From Adlercreutzia murintestinalis (lineage in GTDB: Bacteria > Actinomycetota > Coriobacteriia > Coriobacteriales > Eggerthellaceae), in assembly GCF_943192905.1 (NCBI RefSeq), contig NZ_CALPCC010000005.1, positions 1 to 64,000 on the forward strand: a stretch of 64,000 bases of DNA, given 5' to 3'. Below are positions 1 through 8,037 of the stretch, piece after piece. Positions within the stretch are counted from its first letter, which is position 1. Every line of letters starts with the position of its first letter. The notes beneath the pieces were generated by a model. That model made no database searches. It worked only from the letters and a program-made list of their open reading frames with translations, and was not told where the DNA came from. A program made the translations under genes and the position numbers.

Positions 1-65
1 GCAAGAGTCGTAAGGGGCATACGAAGCGCAAGCGATGTATGCGGCATAAGGGCGCGTGGAGCTGA
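1..65 (+). CDS. Possible 3' end of an upstream gene (partial)
   Basis: Reading from base 3 the frame is open from the window edge to a TGA at 63-65 and gives about 20 residues, mostly Lys, Arg and His. It could be the basic C-terminal tail of a gene that starts outside the window. A Rho-independent terminator at 191-226 on the same strand supports a transcript entering from the left. So short a frame could also be open by chance, and no family can be named. Confidence 0.3.
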   Translation, partial: KSRKGHTKRKRCMRHKGAWS

Positions 66-190
66 GCGTTGGGTGTTGCGCGCTCCGTGCGCGTGCGTGA
101 GGGCATCGTCAGCGTGATAGGGAGGCATACGTCGCTTGCTCTGTGCGAGTGCGGAAGAAGCTGGATCAGAAGAGAGTTGCCCTGCGTGTG

Positions 191-226
191 GGACCGGAAG
201 CGAACGTTTCCGGTCCTGTTCTTTTT
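191..226 (+). terminator. Rho-independent terminator
   Basis: A perfect 9-bp stem, GGACCGGAA (191-199) with TTCCGGTCC (208-216), encloses an 8-base loop and is followed by a T-rich tract at 217-226. It would end a transcript coming from the left edge. The rest of 66-385 holds no convincing gene; the overlapping frames there lack a ribosome site and coding bias. Confidence 0.75.
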
Positions 227-314
227 ATCGCCGATGAACTATGGGACGCGGATTGCTGGCAAGGAGCACGAGGGTCCCTGCTCGCCATTCGCCAAAGAAC
301 CCCCTATGATTCCG

Positions 315-349
315 TTGCGCATATGCATATACTTAAAGATTATGCGCAA
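315..349. promoter_or_regulatory. Perfect 9-bp inverted repeat upstream of the MFS-CBS gene (candidate operator)
   Basis: TTGCGCATA (315-323) and TATGCGCAA (341-349) are exact reverse complements separated by 17 bp. A second palindrome, ATATGCATAT (321-330), sits inside the left arm. The region is AT-rich and ends 37 bp before the ATG at 386. A weak promoter can be read across it (TTGCGC at 315-320, 17-bp spacer, GATTAT at 338-343), so a repressor bound here would cover both promoter elements. No regulator gene is adjacent. Confidence 0.55.
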
Positions 350-385
350 AACGAATATGAGCACACAAGAGAGGTTGTTTGACGT

Positions 386-2374
386 ATGGCTTTAGGTGTT
401 GATCGCAAGGATATGGTAATGGTAGCAGTGCTTCTGGCGGGCACGCTTCTCGCGGTGCTGAACCAGACGTTGCTCTCGCCGGCGCTGCCGTCCATCATGG
501 GAGATTTAGGAGTGGATGCCACCACGGTGCAGTGGCTCACGAGTGGCTATTCGTTGGTGGAAGCTGTGGTGATCCCGCTTTCGGCGTTTCTGATCGGGCG
601 GTTTAGCACGCGCCAGCTGTTCATCAGCGCGTTCATCATCTTCGCACTTGGTAGTTTGGCGGCGGCACTCGCGCCGAATTTCTGGGTGCTCCTGTTGGGG
701 CGCGTGTTGCAGGCGGTATGCACGGGCATGTCCATGCCTATGGTGTTCACGGTCATCCTGCTCATCTTCCCGCGCGAGAAGCGCGGCACCGCTATGGGCG
801 TTATCGGTTTGATCATCGGGTTCGCGCCTGCGATCGGGCCTTCGGTAGCAGGCCTTTTGGTGGATACCGTGGGTTGGCGCGCGCTGTTCGCGATTACCAC
901 CGCGCTCGCGGTGGTAGTTGTCGCCCTGTCGATCGCAGTGTTGCGCAACTACGGCGACTTCAAGCGTACCACGTTCGATGTGCCTTCGGTGGTGCTCTCA
1001 TCGCTCGGTCTGGTGAGCTTGCTCTATGGACTTTCCACGTTCTCGTCCAGCCAGAATTTGATCGTGACACTGGCGCTGATCGTGGTAGGCCTGATTCTTC
1101 TGGGGCTGTATGTGCGCCGTCAGCTGGTGTTGCCCGAACCCATGATCAAGGTGAGCATCCTTGGTACGCGCAAGTACGCTATTGCGGTCATCGTGATCGT
1201 CATTGTGCAGGCGGCGCTTATGGGCACGGGTGTCATCACGCCGCTCTATATTCAGGGCGTGCTGGGCTTCTCGGCCACCATGTCGGGCATCGCCATGCTG
1301 CCCGGAGCCTTGATCGGCGCGCTCATGGGTCTGGTGAGCGGGCGGCTGTTCGACCGCTTCGGTATACGGCGGGTGGTCATCCCGGGCGTTATCGTTGCTG
1401 TGATCGGCGCATCTGGGTTGGCGCGGCTGGGGATCGATAGCAATTTCATCAATCTGACCATCACCTACACGGTGCTCGTGGTGGGCTTGCAGTTCACCAT
1501 GACGCCGCTGAACACGTGGGGCGTCAATTCGCTGGACAACAGCGTTATCCAGCATGCTCAGGGCCTCTCGAACACGCTGAACCAGGTAGCGGCTTCGCTG
1601 GGCACGGCGGTGCTCGTTTCCATATCGGCGCTGGCGCCAGCGGTAGCACCGGAGGCGGCGCCTCTCGAGCAGGCCTATCTAGGCGATCACATGGCTTTTA
1701 TCACTACGTTCGTGCTGATGTGCGTGGCGGGTGTGGTCATTTTGATCTTCGCGCGCGATCCGCGGCGTGCAGGCACGGCTGCGGTGGGCGATGAGGCGCG
1801 CGGCGGTACCGCTGAGGGGGCAGAGCTGACCGATTATGCTGCTGGGTTTGATGGAGTGACGGTGGATGCCACGCGCGCTGAGAGCCCGGCTGACCCTTAT
1901 ACCAACTACTGCGCCAAAGATGCTATGACGCGCGAGCCGGTCTGCGTGAGCACCGATACGAAGATGCGCGAGGTCATCCGCATCATGGCCGCCAACGATA
2001 CCAGTGGGCTGCCGGTAGTGGATGCCAAGGGCGATCTGGTCGGTTTCATATCGGATGGCGATGTAGCATCGTATTTGGGCAAGAACGAAATAGCTTTCTT
2101 CGATGCATCCATCAATCTGTACCGGTTCACCGACGATGAGGCCATGAAGCAGCGCTTGAAGGATCTTCTGGAGCTGGATGTTGCGAGCATTGCCACGAAG
2201 CGAGTCATCTCGGTGGATGAGGAAGCGCCTATCGAAGAGGTGTGTCGCGTGCTTGCCGAGAAGCGCATCAAGAAGGTGCCGGTGGTACACGATGGTCGTT
2301 TGGTAGGCACGCTGAGTCGGCGCAACATCGTGCGCTCGCTGGCGGATGCCATTGAGGATATTGACAGGGGTTGA
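386..2374 (+). CDS. MFS drug transporter (DHA2/EmrB-like) fused to a C-terminal CBS-domain pair
   Basis: The first 470 or so residues form a multi-span major facilitator protein of the DHA2 type, starting with helix AVLLAGTLLAVLNQTLLSPALP and carrying an EmrB-like substrate:H+ antiporter core. After a hydrophilic linker, residues about 507-662 are soluble and contain two CBS motifs (DAMTREPVCVSTDTKMREVI and, near residue 600, VISVDEEAPIEEVCRVLAEK), each ending in a GLPVVDAKG/KVPVVHDG-like strand. CBS pairs usually bind adenine nucleotides or related ligands and regulate the attached protein, so efflux may respond to energy state; that is inference. The ATG at 386 has an AGAGAGG ribosome site. 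An inverted repeat at 315-349 probably controls it. The substrate is unknown. Confidence 0.85.
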   Translation: MALGVDRKDMVMVAVLLAGTLLAVLNQTLLSPALPSIMGDLGVDATTVQWLTSGYSLVEAVVIPLSAFLIGRFSTRQLFISAFIIFALGSLAAALAPNFWVLLLGRVLQAVCTGMSMPMVFTVILLIFPREKRGTAMGVIGLIIGFAPAIGPSVAGLLVDTVGWRALFAITTALAVVVVALSIAVLRNYGDFKRTTFDVPSVVLSSLGLVSLLYGLSTFSSSQNLIVTLALIVVGLILLGLYVRRQLVLPEPMIKVSILGTRKYAIAVIVIVIVQAALMGTGVITPLYIQGVLGFSATMSGIAMLPGALIGALMGLVSGRLFDRFGIRRVVIPGVIVAVIGASGLARLGIDSNFINLTITYTVLVVGLQFTMTPLNTWGVNSLDNSVIQHAQGLSNTLNQVAASLGTAVLVSISALAPAVAPEAAPLEQAYLGDHMAFITTFVLMCVAGVVILIFARDPRRAGTAAVGDEARGGTAEGAELTDYAAGFDGVTVDATRAESPADPYTNYCAKDAMTREPVCVSTDTKMREVIRIMAANDTSGLPVVDAKGDLVGFISDGDVASYLGKNEIAFFDASINLYRFTDDEAMKQRLKDLLELDVASIATKRVISVDEEAPIEEVCRVLAEKRIKKVPVVHDGRLVGTLSRRNIVRSLADAIEDIDRG

Positions 2375-2534
2375 GGTGGCCGAAGAGCAAGAACAACACC
2401 ATGCAGTAGATGAAAAAACGCACCGAGCGGGCGATAATCGGGCGCCTCATGCGGTAGACGGCCGGGCGCACGAGCGTCCAGAGGATGTTGCGGGTAAGAA
2501 ACGCCTGGCGGGCAATGGTCGGCCCACCGGTCAT
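2268..2534 (-). CDS. Possible small membrane protein or gene remnant, antisense between MFS and MATE genes
   Basis: On the minus strand an 88-codon frame begins with ATG at 2534. The part lying between the two plus-strand genes (2534 to about 2375) has G or C at most third codon positions, like true genes here, and encodes a basic then hydrophobic segment including RSVRFFIYCMVLFLLFGHL. The plus-strand frame over the same bases has mixed third positions and a hydrophilic sequence unlike a MATE N-terminus. Past 2375 the frame runs into the MFS gene and loses its coding character. It may be a fragment of a decayed gene. No family was recognised. Confidence 0.3.
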   Translation of the reverse strand: MTGGPTIARQAFLTRNILWTLVRPAVYRMRRPIIARSVRFFIYCMVLFLLFGHLNPCQYPQWHPPASARCCADSACLPNDHRVPPAPS

Positions 2535-2552
2535 GCTGAGCGTGTGACGCGC

Positions 2553-3953
2553 ATGGGCACCGAACCGGTAGGGCGCCTGATCGCCGAGTTCGCCGTGCCC
2601 TCAGTGGTGGGCATGGTGGTGAACGGGTCCTACAATCTGGTCGATTCCATCTTCTTGGGTCATGCGGTAGGCGAAGTGGGCCTGTCCGCGGTGACGGTGG
2701 CCAACCCTATCATGATCGTGTTCATGGCGCTGGCCATGCTCGTGGGCAATGGCGGCAATGCGCTTGCGGCTTTGCGCTTGGGAGAGGGTAAGCGGGAACA
2801 GGCTGAGCGCGCGCTTGGCAATGTGATCGCGCTTTCGGTGGTGCTGTGGGTGCTGGTGGCTGCTGCGGCTGCTTGCCCGCCTCTGATGGAAGGGCTGTTG
2901 AGCGCATCGAGCGCCACCGACGAAGTGCGGCCCTATGCGCGTACGTTCATTCAGATACTCTGCTTCGGGTTCATTTTGCAGAGCATCGGCATGGGCGTGA
3001 ACAACTTCATTCGCACCTGTGGGTCGCCGAACACGGCTTTGGGTACGATGGTGATCGGTTTGGTGGCGGCAACGGGCTTCAACTATTGGTTCGTCATCCT
3101 GAATGGCTGGGGTGTGGCCGGTAGCGCCTTCGCCACGCTTGCGGGCCAGGCGTGCTCGGCGGTGGCGGTGCTGTCGTATTTCTTCTTCGCGAAGGACGTG
3201 CCGCTGCGCATCCATATGCGATATCTGGCACCGCGGTGGCGCATCGTCGGCACGATCCTGGCGTATGGGTTTCCTAGCTTCGCGGTGCAGGCGGGCATGG
3301 CGGTGGTCAACTTCGTGTTGAATTTCCAGCTGGTCAAATACGGTGCGCTCAGCGTGATCGGCACGACCGATGCGCTGGCTTCCATCGGCGTGGTGAACCG
3401 CATTGGCATGTTCTCGGTCATGCCATTGGTGGGCATCTCCATTGCGTTGCAGCCGCTGCTTGGCTTCAATTACGGTGCCCGCAAGATCGCGCGCGTGCGC
3501 AAAACGCTTGGGCTTGGCATTGCGGTGGCAACGGTGTTCAGCGTGGTGGAATGGCTGGTCATCATGCTGTTCCCCCAGGCTATTGCCGGTGCGTTCGGCA
3601 TCAAGGATGATGCGCTGGTTGCGTTCACCGCATTCGCGTTGCGGGTGCAATTTGCGGTGCTGCCGTTCGTTGGGTTCCAGATCATCGGTGCGAATTACTT
3701 CCAGGCAACCGGTCAACCTGCGAAGTCCATCTTCTTGACGCTGACGCGGCAGATCCTATTCTTGGTGCCGCTGCTGTTCATCATGCCGCATGTGCTGCCA
3801 GCCATCGCGCCGAGCTTCGATGGGCTTGATGCGCTCTATTTCGCAACGCCGGTATCGGATTTTCTGTCGGTGTTCACCGTTTTGATCTTCATCATCTGGG
3901 AACTGCGTCGTTTGCGCCGCCTGCAAAATACTGACTTAGCTGCTCATCATTAG
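2553..3953 (+). CDS. MATE family multidrug efflux protein
   Basis: A 466-residue polytopic protein of the multidrug and toxic compound extrusion family, which exports cationic drugs or metabolites using Na+ or H+. The start MGTEPVGRLIAEFAVPSVVG and the following NGSYNLVDSIFLGHAVGEVG are typical of the first helix and loop of this family in gut anaerobes. About 12 membrane segments are visible in two similar halves. The frame is open upstream to 2346, but coding bias there favours the other strand, so the ATG at 2553 (or GTG at 2544) is chosen; neither has a strong ribosome site. The hybrid kinase gene follows 32 bp after the stop. Confidence 0.85.
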   Translation: MGTEPVGRLIAEFAVPSVVGMVVNGSYNLVDSIFLGHAVGEVGLSAVTVANPIMIVFMALAMLVGNGGNALAALRLGEGKREQAERALGNVIALSVVLWVLVAAAAACPPLMEGLLSASSATDEVRPYARTFIQILCFGFILQSIGMGVNNFIRTCGSPNTALGTMVIGLVAATGFNYWFVILNGWGVAGSAFATLAGQACSAVAVLSYFFFAKDVPLRIHMRYLAPRWRIVGTILAYGFPSFAVQAGMAVVNFVLNFQLVKYGALSVIGTTDALASIGVVNRIGMFSVMPLVGISIALQPLLGFNYGARKIARVRKTLGLGIAVATVFSVVEWLVIMLFPQAIAGAFGIKDDALVAFTAFALRVQFAVLPFVGFQIIGANYFQATGQPAKSIFLTLTRQILFLVPLLFIMPHVLPAIAPSFDGLDALYFATPVSDFLSVFTVLIFIIWELRRLRRLQNTDLAAHH

Positions 3954-3956
3954 GCG

Positions 3957-3962
3957 TATAAT
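3957..3962 (+). promoter_or_regulatory. Likely -10 box for the hybrid kinase gene
   Basis: TATAAT lies just after the MATE stop codon and 24 bp before the preferred start of the kinase. No convincing -35 sits at 17 bp; CTGACT at 3931-3936 is 20 bp away. It suggests the kinase can be transcribed separately from the MATE gene. Confidence 0.35.
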
Positions 3963-3985
3963 CGCCTCAGGAGGCGATGAAGCCG

Positions 3986-5917
3986 ATGCTCAAGGCATGC
4001 AGCGAGATCTTCGATCGAAGCCCGCAACCGTTCGGGGTTGCTCGTCTGCACGTTGATGAGACAGGGCAGCCTGTTGATTTCTCATATGTATATCTCAATC
4101 CGGCTATGGCGGCGCTAACCGATCAGACGGTTGATGAGCTGATGGGGCGCAAGGTCTATGAGATGTGGGGCGGCGACACCACCTGGCTCGATGCGTTCTA
4201 TCGCGCTGCCTTCTACGATGAGCCCTGTGAATTCGAGGCAGTATCGGCGCTGATAAACCAATTCATGCGCGCGATGGCTTTTCCGGTCAGCATGAAGGGC
4301 TATTGCGGATTCATGGTCAGCAACGTGACGGATGTGCTGATGCAGGCCAATCTGTCCACGCGCGCGGTGGCGGCGTATCTCTTCTTCTACGATATGCGCA
4401 CCAACCTCATCATGTTAACGCCTTCGGCCTGTGAGGCGTACGGGTTGAGCTCTAACTACACCAGCTTGACGGATCTTACGCGCGAGCTGTTCGGCCCCGA
4501 GAGCGAACGCGAGATCCGCACGCGCGCCTTAGCGTTCAAGGATGGTGGTGCCGATATCCTCTACGAGGGCATGACCCTTGATGGACGTTGGATTCAGTTG
4601 AGCGTGGGGCATGTGGGAGAGACCAATCGTTTCGGTATGGGGCTGCTTGAGGATGTGACGCGGCGCAAGCGTGTGGAAGAGGGCAGTGCCGAGCAGATGC
4701 GGCTGCTGCGGCGCCAAAAGGCCGCTTTGGAGGATGCGCTGGCGTTGGCCGAGCATGCGAGCCGCGCGAAGTCCACGTTCCTTACGAATATGTCGCACGA
4801 TTTCCGCACGCCGATGAACTCTATATCGGGGTTCGCGGGCATTGCGCTCAACCACTTGGACGAACCGGAGCGGGTGCGCGATTGTCTGGACAAGATCAAT
4901 CGGTCGAGCGCTCACTTGCTCAGCTTGGTGAACGATATCTTGGATATGAGTCGCATTGAGAGCGGCAAGGTGGTGCTGGAAGAGCGGCCGGTGGACTTGC
5001 TTGAGATGGCGCGGGGCATGGAGGTCATGTTCTCGGGTCAGGCGGCCGAACGGGGCATGGATTTCGCAGTGACCACCGACGAGGTGCGCGATGCGCGCGT
5101 GATGGCTGACGAGTTGCGTCTGAATCAGATACTGGTGAACATTATCGGCAATGCGTTCAAGTTCACGCCGGATGGTGGCCTGGTAGAGGTGAAGATGTGG
5201 CAGCATGCCGAGGCGCCGTCGGGGTATGGCCGCTACAGCATGTCGGTCATCGATACGGGCTGCGGTATGAAGCCTGGCTTTGAAGAGACCCTGTTCAATC
5301 CGTTCGAGCGCGAAGGCTCAGACGGAACGGAGCACACTGAGGGCACCGGACTTGGCATGGCCATTACGCGCAATTTGGTGGACATGATGGGCGGTACGCT
5401 TGAGGTAACCAGCCACGTGGGGCAGGGCAGCGAGTTCGTGGTGACTGTGCCGTTGCGCCTCGCGCAGGCGCCCGAAGATGATGCTGCTGAGCTTGTGCCG
5501 ACGACCGAGGCCGATGTGCGTGATGTGTACTCGTTCGAGGGCAAGCATGCACTGGTGGTCGACGATGACGAACTGTCCCGCGAAGTGATGTGCGAGATCT
5601 TGAAGCAATACGGCTTCACCGTGGAAGAGGCCGACGATGGGACGTCGGCGGTAGCGGCGGTAGCGGCAGCTCAGGCGGGCACCTTCGACGTGGTCATCAT
5701 GGATATGCGCATGCGCCAGATGGATGGCGACGAAGCCACGTGCGCTATCAGGGAGCTTCCGCGGGCCGATGCGGCTACGCTGCCGGTCATTGCAGTAACC
5801 GCCGATGCGTTTGAAGAGAGCGCGCAGCGTGCGAAAGCAGCGGGCATGACTGCGCATACGACCAAGCCTTTGAACGTGAGGAATCTGCTTAATATCTTGA
5901 TCGATTGCCTCAGGTGA
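3986..5917 (+). CDS. Cytoplasmic PAS-containing hybrid sensor histidine kinase with receiver domain
   Basis: About 643 residues without a signal peptide or membrane helix, so it should sense an intracellular cue. The N-terminal part (roughly 1-220) looks like two PAS-type folds. A HisKA helix follows with the phospho-acceptor His near residue 271 (MSHDFRTPMN), then an HATPase domain with the N box (NQILVNIIGNAFKFTPDGG), DTGCGM and GTGLGMAI boxes, and a receiver domain whose phospho-Asp is near residue 573 (VVIMDMRMRQMDGDEAT) with a Lys in TTKPLN. No output domain or HPt partner is in the window. AGGAGG at 3969-3974 is 11 bp from the ATG at 3986 and only 2 bp from the ATG at 3977, so 3986 is preferred. 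Confidence 0.88.
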   Translation: MLKACSEIFDRSPQPFGVARLHVDETGQPVDFSYVYLNPAMAALTDQTVDELMGRKVYEMWGGDTTWLDAFYRAAFYDEPCEFEAVSALINQFMRAMAFPVSMKGYCGFMVSNVTDVLMQANLSTRAVAAYLFFYDMRTNLIMLTPSACEAYGLSSNYTSLTDLTRELFGPESEREIRTRALAFKDGGADILYEGMTLDGRWIQLSVGHVGETNRFGMGLLEDVTRRKRVEEGSAEQMRLLRRQKAALEDALALAEHASRAKSTFLTNMSHDFRTPMNSISGFAGIALNHLDEPERVRDCLDKINRSSAHLLSLVNDILDMSRIESGKVVLEERPVDLLEMARGMEVMFSGQAAERGMDFAVTTDEVRDARVMADELRLNQILVNIIGNAFKFTPDGGLVEVKMWQHAEAPSGYGRYSMSVIDTGCGMKPGFEETLFNPFEREGSDGTEHTEGTGLGMAITRNLVDMMGGTLEVTSHVGQGSEFVVTVPLRLAQAPEDDAAELVPTTEADVRDVYSFEGKHALVVDDDELSREVMCEILKQYGFTVEEADDGTSAVAAVAAAQAGTFDVVIMDMRMRQMDGDEATCAIRELPRADAATLPVIAVTADAFEESAQRAKAAGMTAHTTKPLNVRNLLNILIDCLR

Positions 5918-5985
5918 CGCCTGCGCAAGGCGCAGCGATGCTACACTGGCTCTATCCTGCCTTTGTCGTTCGGAGAGGAAGCCTT

Positions 5986-7935
5986 ATGCAGCGCGATTAT
6001 CCGAATCTTTGCAAGCCGATCACCCTTGGGAAGCTGACATTGCGCAATCGCATGGCTTCAGCGCCGATGGGTGCTACCGATATCTTGGCCGACGGAACGC
6101 CGGGGCCTCGTACGTTGGGGTTTTACGAGGCGCGCGCGAAGGGTGGTGCTGCGAGCGTCACCGTGAGCGAGTTGGTGGTGCACCCTGCTACGGATGGCTC
6201 ACAGATGCTGCACCTGTCGCTTGCTACGCCAGGTCAGCTGGGAGCGTTCGCGTATGTGGCCGATGCCATCAAGCGTCACGGTGCGGTGGCTTCCATTGAA
6301 TTGTCGCATTCGGGGCAATACGCGGGCACGTACATGGTTGATAAAGAGAAGAAGGGTAGCTTGTGCCAGTGGGGTCCCAGTGATGGGGTGCGCCCAGATG
6401 GCATGCCGGTGCGAGCGCTCTCCGTCGAGCAGATCGCTGATATCGTGGCGGCCTACGCTGAGGCGGCAGCGCTTGCCAAGCGCGCAGGTTTTCAGATGTG
6501 CATGGTGCATGCGGGGCATGGGTGGCTGCTCAATCAGTTCCTCTCGCCGTATTTCAACAAGCGGGAAGACGAGTACGGCGGCAGTCTTGAGAACCGTGTG
6601 CGCATCGTGCGCGAGGTGCTCAGCGCGGTGCGCGAGGCGACTGGCCCGGGTTTCCCCATTGAGTTGCGCATGAGCGGATCTGAGCTGTTCGACGGTGGAT
6701 ACGATGTGGAGGAAGGGTGCCGTATTGCGCAGGCTTTGCAGGATCAGATCGACCTGCTGCATGTGTCGGCGGGGTCCTATCAGTTCGGCTTCTCTCTTAC
6801 GCATCCGTCGATGTTTCGTGATCATGGCGTGAACGTGCACTTAGCGGCGCGCATCAAGCAGTGCGTTGACGTGCCGGTAGCCACCATCGGCGGCCTATCC
6901 GATCCGGCGCAGATGGAGGAAATCATTGCGAGTGGCAAGGCGGATATGGTGGCCATGGCACGCGGGCTTTTGGCCGATCCGGAGCTGCCGAACAAGGTGA
7001 TGGCGAACCGCGGGGCCGATGTGGTGAAGTGCGTTCGCTGTTTCGTGTGCATGGCCGAGCGGCCTATCACGCAGACGCGGCGTTGTGCGGTCAATCCGTT
7101 GATCGGGCGTGAGTTCGAGGGGCTTGAGATCGTACCCGCGGGAAGCCGCAAGCGCGTGCTGGTAGTTGGCGGCGGCATCGCGGGTTTGAAAGCGGCGCAC
7201 ACAGCGGCCTTGCGCGGGCATGACGTGACGCTGTGCGAGGCGAGCGGTGCGCTTGGCGGCATCTTGAACACTGAGGCGGCGCTCCCGTTCAAATATGATA
7301 TGTACGAGCTGGCGCGCACGTATGCGCGGCTTATAGAGCATGCTGGCGTGCATATTATCTTGAATCAGCCCGTTGATGCGGCGTTTTGCGAGACGTTCAA
7401 GCCCGATGCGCTCATAGTGGCAGTAGGCTCTGAGGAACTTGAACTGCCGATGCCGGCGGATGCGGACGCCTGGGTTATCGGCATTGACGAGCTGTATCTG
7501 GAGAACGCCGACCCGGGTGATGAGGTGGTCATCATCGGCGGTGGTCTGACCGGCTGCGAATGTGCGCTGCTGATGGCGCAGCAGGGCCGCACGGTGCACG
7601 TGGTGGAGATGGGACCCGAATTGGCGCCTGATGCGAACATTCGCAACAGACCCATTTTGCTGGCCGAGCTTGAGAATACCGACATTGAGGTGCTGACCGG
7701 TGCTCGCGCTGAAGCTATTCAGGCCGATGGTGTGATGGTGGCGCTCTCTGATGGGACGACGCGGGTGGTGCCTGGCACGTCGGTCATCAGCGCGATCGGC
7801 CGACGTAGCCGCAGCGCTGTGGTGGAGGGATTGCGCGATGGTGCGCCCTTCGTGCGCGTGGTCGGTGATGCGCTGCGTCCGGCCAATATCTGCCTTGCCA
7901 TCTATGAGGCCTATCACGCTGCCCTGGATATCTGA
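5986..7935 (+). CDS. FMN/Fe-S/FAD oxidoreductase of the 2,4-dienoyl-CoA reductase (old yellow enzyme) family
   Basis: A 649-residue flavoprotein. Residues 1-340 form the FMN TIM barrel of the old yellow enzyme class (start PNLCKPITLGKLTLRNRMASAPMG; HAGHGWLLNQFLSPYFNKR catalytic stretch). A four-cysteine Fe-S motif follows at about 349-367 with spacing C-x2-C-x2-C-x11-C, one residue shorter than the C-x2-C-x3-C of E. coli FadH. Then come two dinucleotide folds, VLVVGGGIAGLKAAHTAALR for FAD and VVIIGGGLTGCECALLMAQQ for NAD(P)H. Relatives reduce enoyl-CoAs, enoates, bile-acid intermediates or other activated alkenes; the substrate cannot be told. GGAGAGG precedes the ATG. It stands alone, convergent with the next gene. 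Confidence 0.85.
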   Translation: MQRDYPNLCKPITLGKLTLRNRMASAPMGATDILADGTPGPRTLGFYEARAKGGAASVTVSELVVHPATDGSQMLHLSLATPGQLGAFAYVADAIKRHGAVASIELSHSGQYAGTYMVDKEKKGSLCQWGPSDGVRPDGMPVRALSVEQIADIVAAYAEAAALAKRAGFQMCMVHAGHGWLLNQFLSPYFNKREDEYGGSLENRVRIVREVLSAVREATGPGFPIELRMSGSELFDGGYDVEEGCRIAQALQDQIDLLHVSAGSYQFGFSLTHPSMFRDHGVNVHLAARIKQCVDVPVATIGGLSDPAQMEEIIASGKADMVAMARGLLADPELPNKVMANRGADVVKCVRCFVCMAERPITQTRRCAVNPLIGREFEGLEIVPAGSRKRVLVVGGGIAGLKAAHTAALRGHDVTLCEASGALGGILNTEAALPFKYDMYELARTYARLIEHAGVHIILNQPVDAAFCETFKPDALIVAVGSEELELPMPADADAWVIGIDELYLENADPGDEVVIIGGGLTGCECALLMAQQGRTVHVVEMGPELAPDANIRNRPILLAELENTDIEVLTGARAEAIQADGVMVALSDGTTRVVPGTSVISAIGRRSRSAVVEGLRDGAPFVRVVGDALRPANICLAIYEAYHAALDI

Positions 7936-8037
7936 GCCACGCTTCAGCGCCTCTTCGATATGCCTATCGAGCACTGCTGTCAAACCTGACCAACTATATG
8001 GTCCAAGTTTTAGTCCGTACTCCCGAATGACCTGACC

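Noticed and set aside
69-395. Overlapping 79- and 108-codon frames upstream of the MFS-CBS gene
   Set aside because: No ribosome site, no coding bias, and a terminator and the 315-349 repeat run through them.
2346-2552. N-terminal extension of the MATE protein to 2346
   Set aside because: Third codon positions are not G/C-rich in that frame, the sequence is hydrophilic and unlike MATE proteins, and it overlaps the MFS stop.
7988-8003. GACCA-N6-TGGTC repeat in the AT-richer gap after the flavoenzyme gene, considered as a transposon end
   Set aside because: Only 5 bp arms, no second end or transposase, and no target duplication seen.
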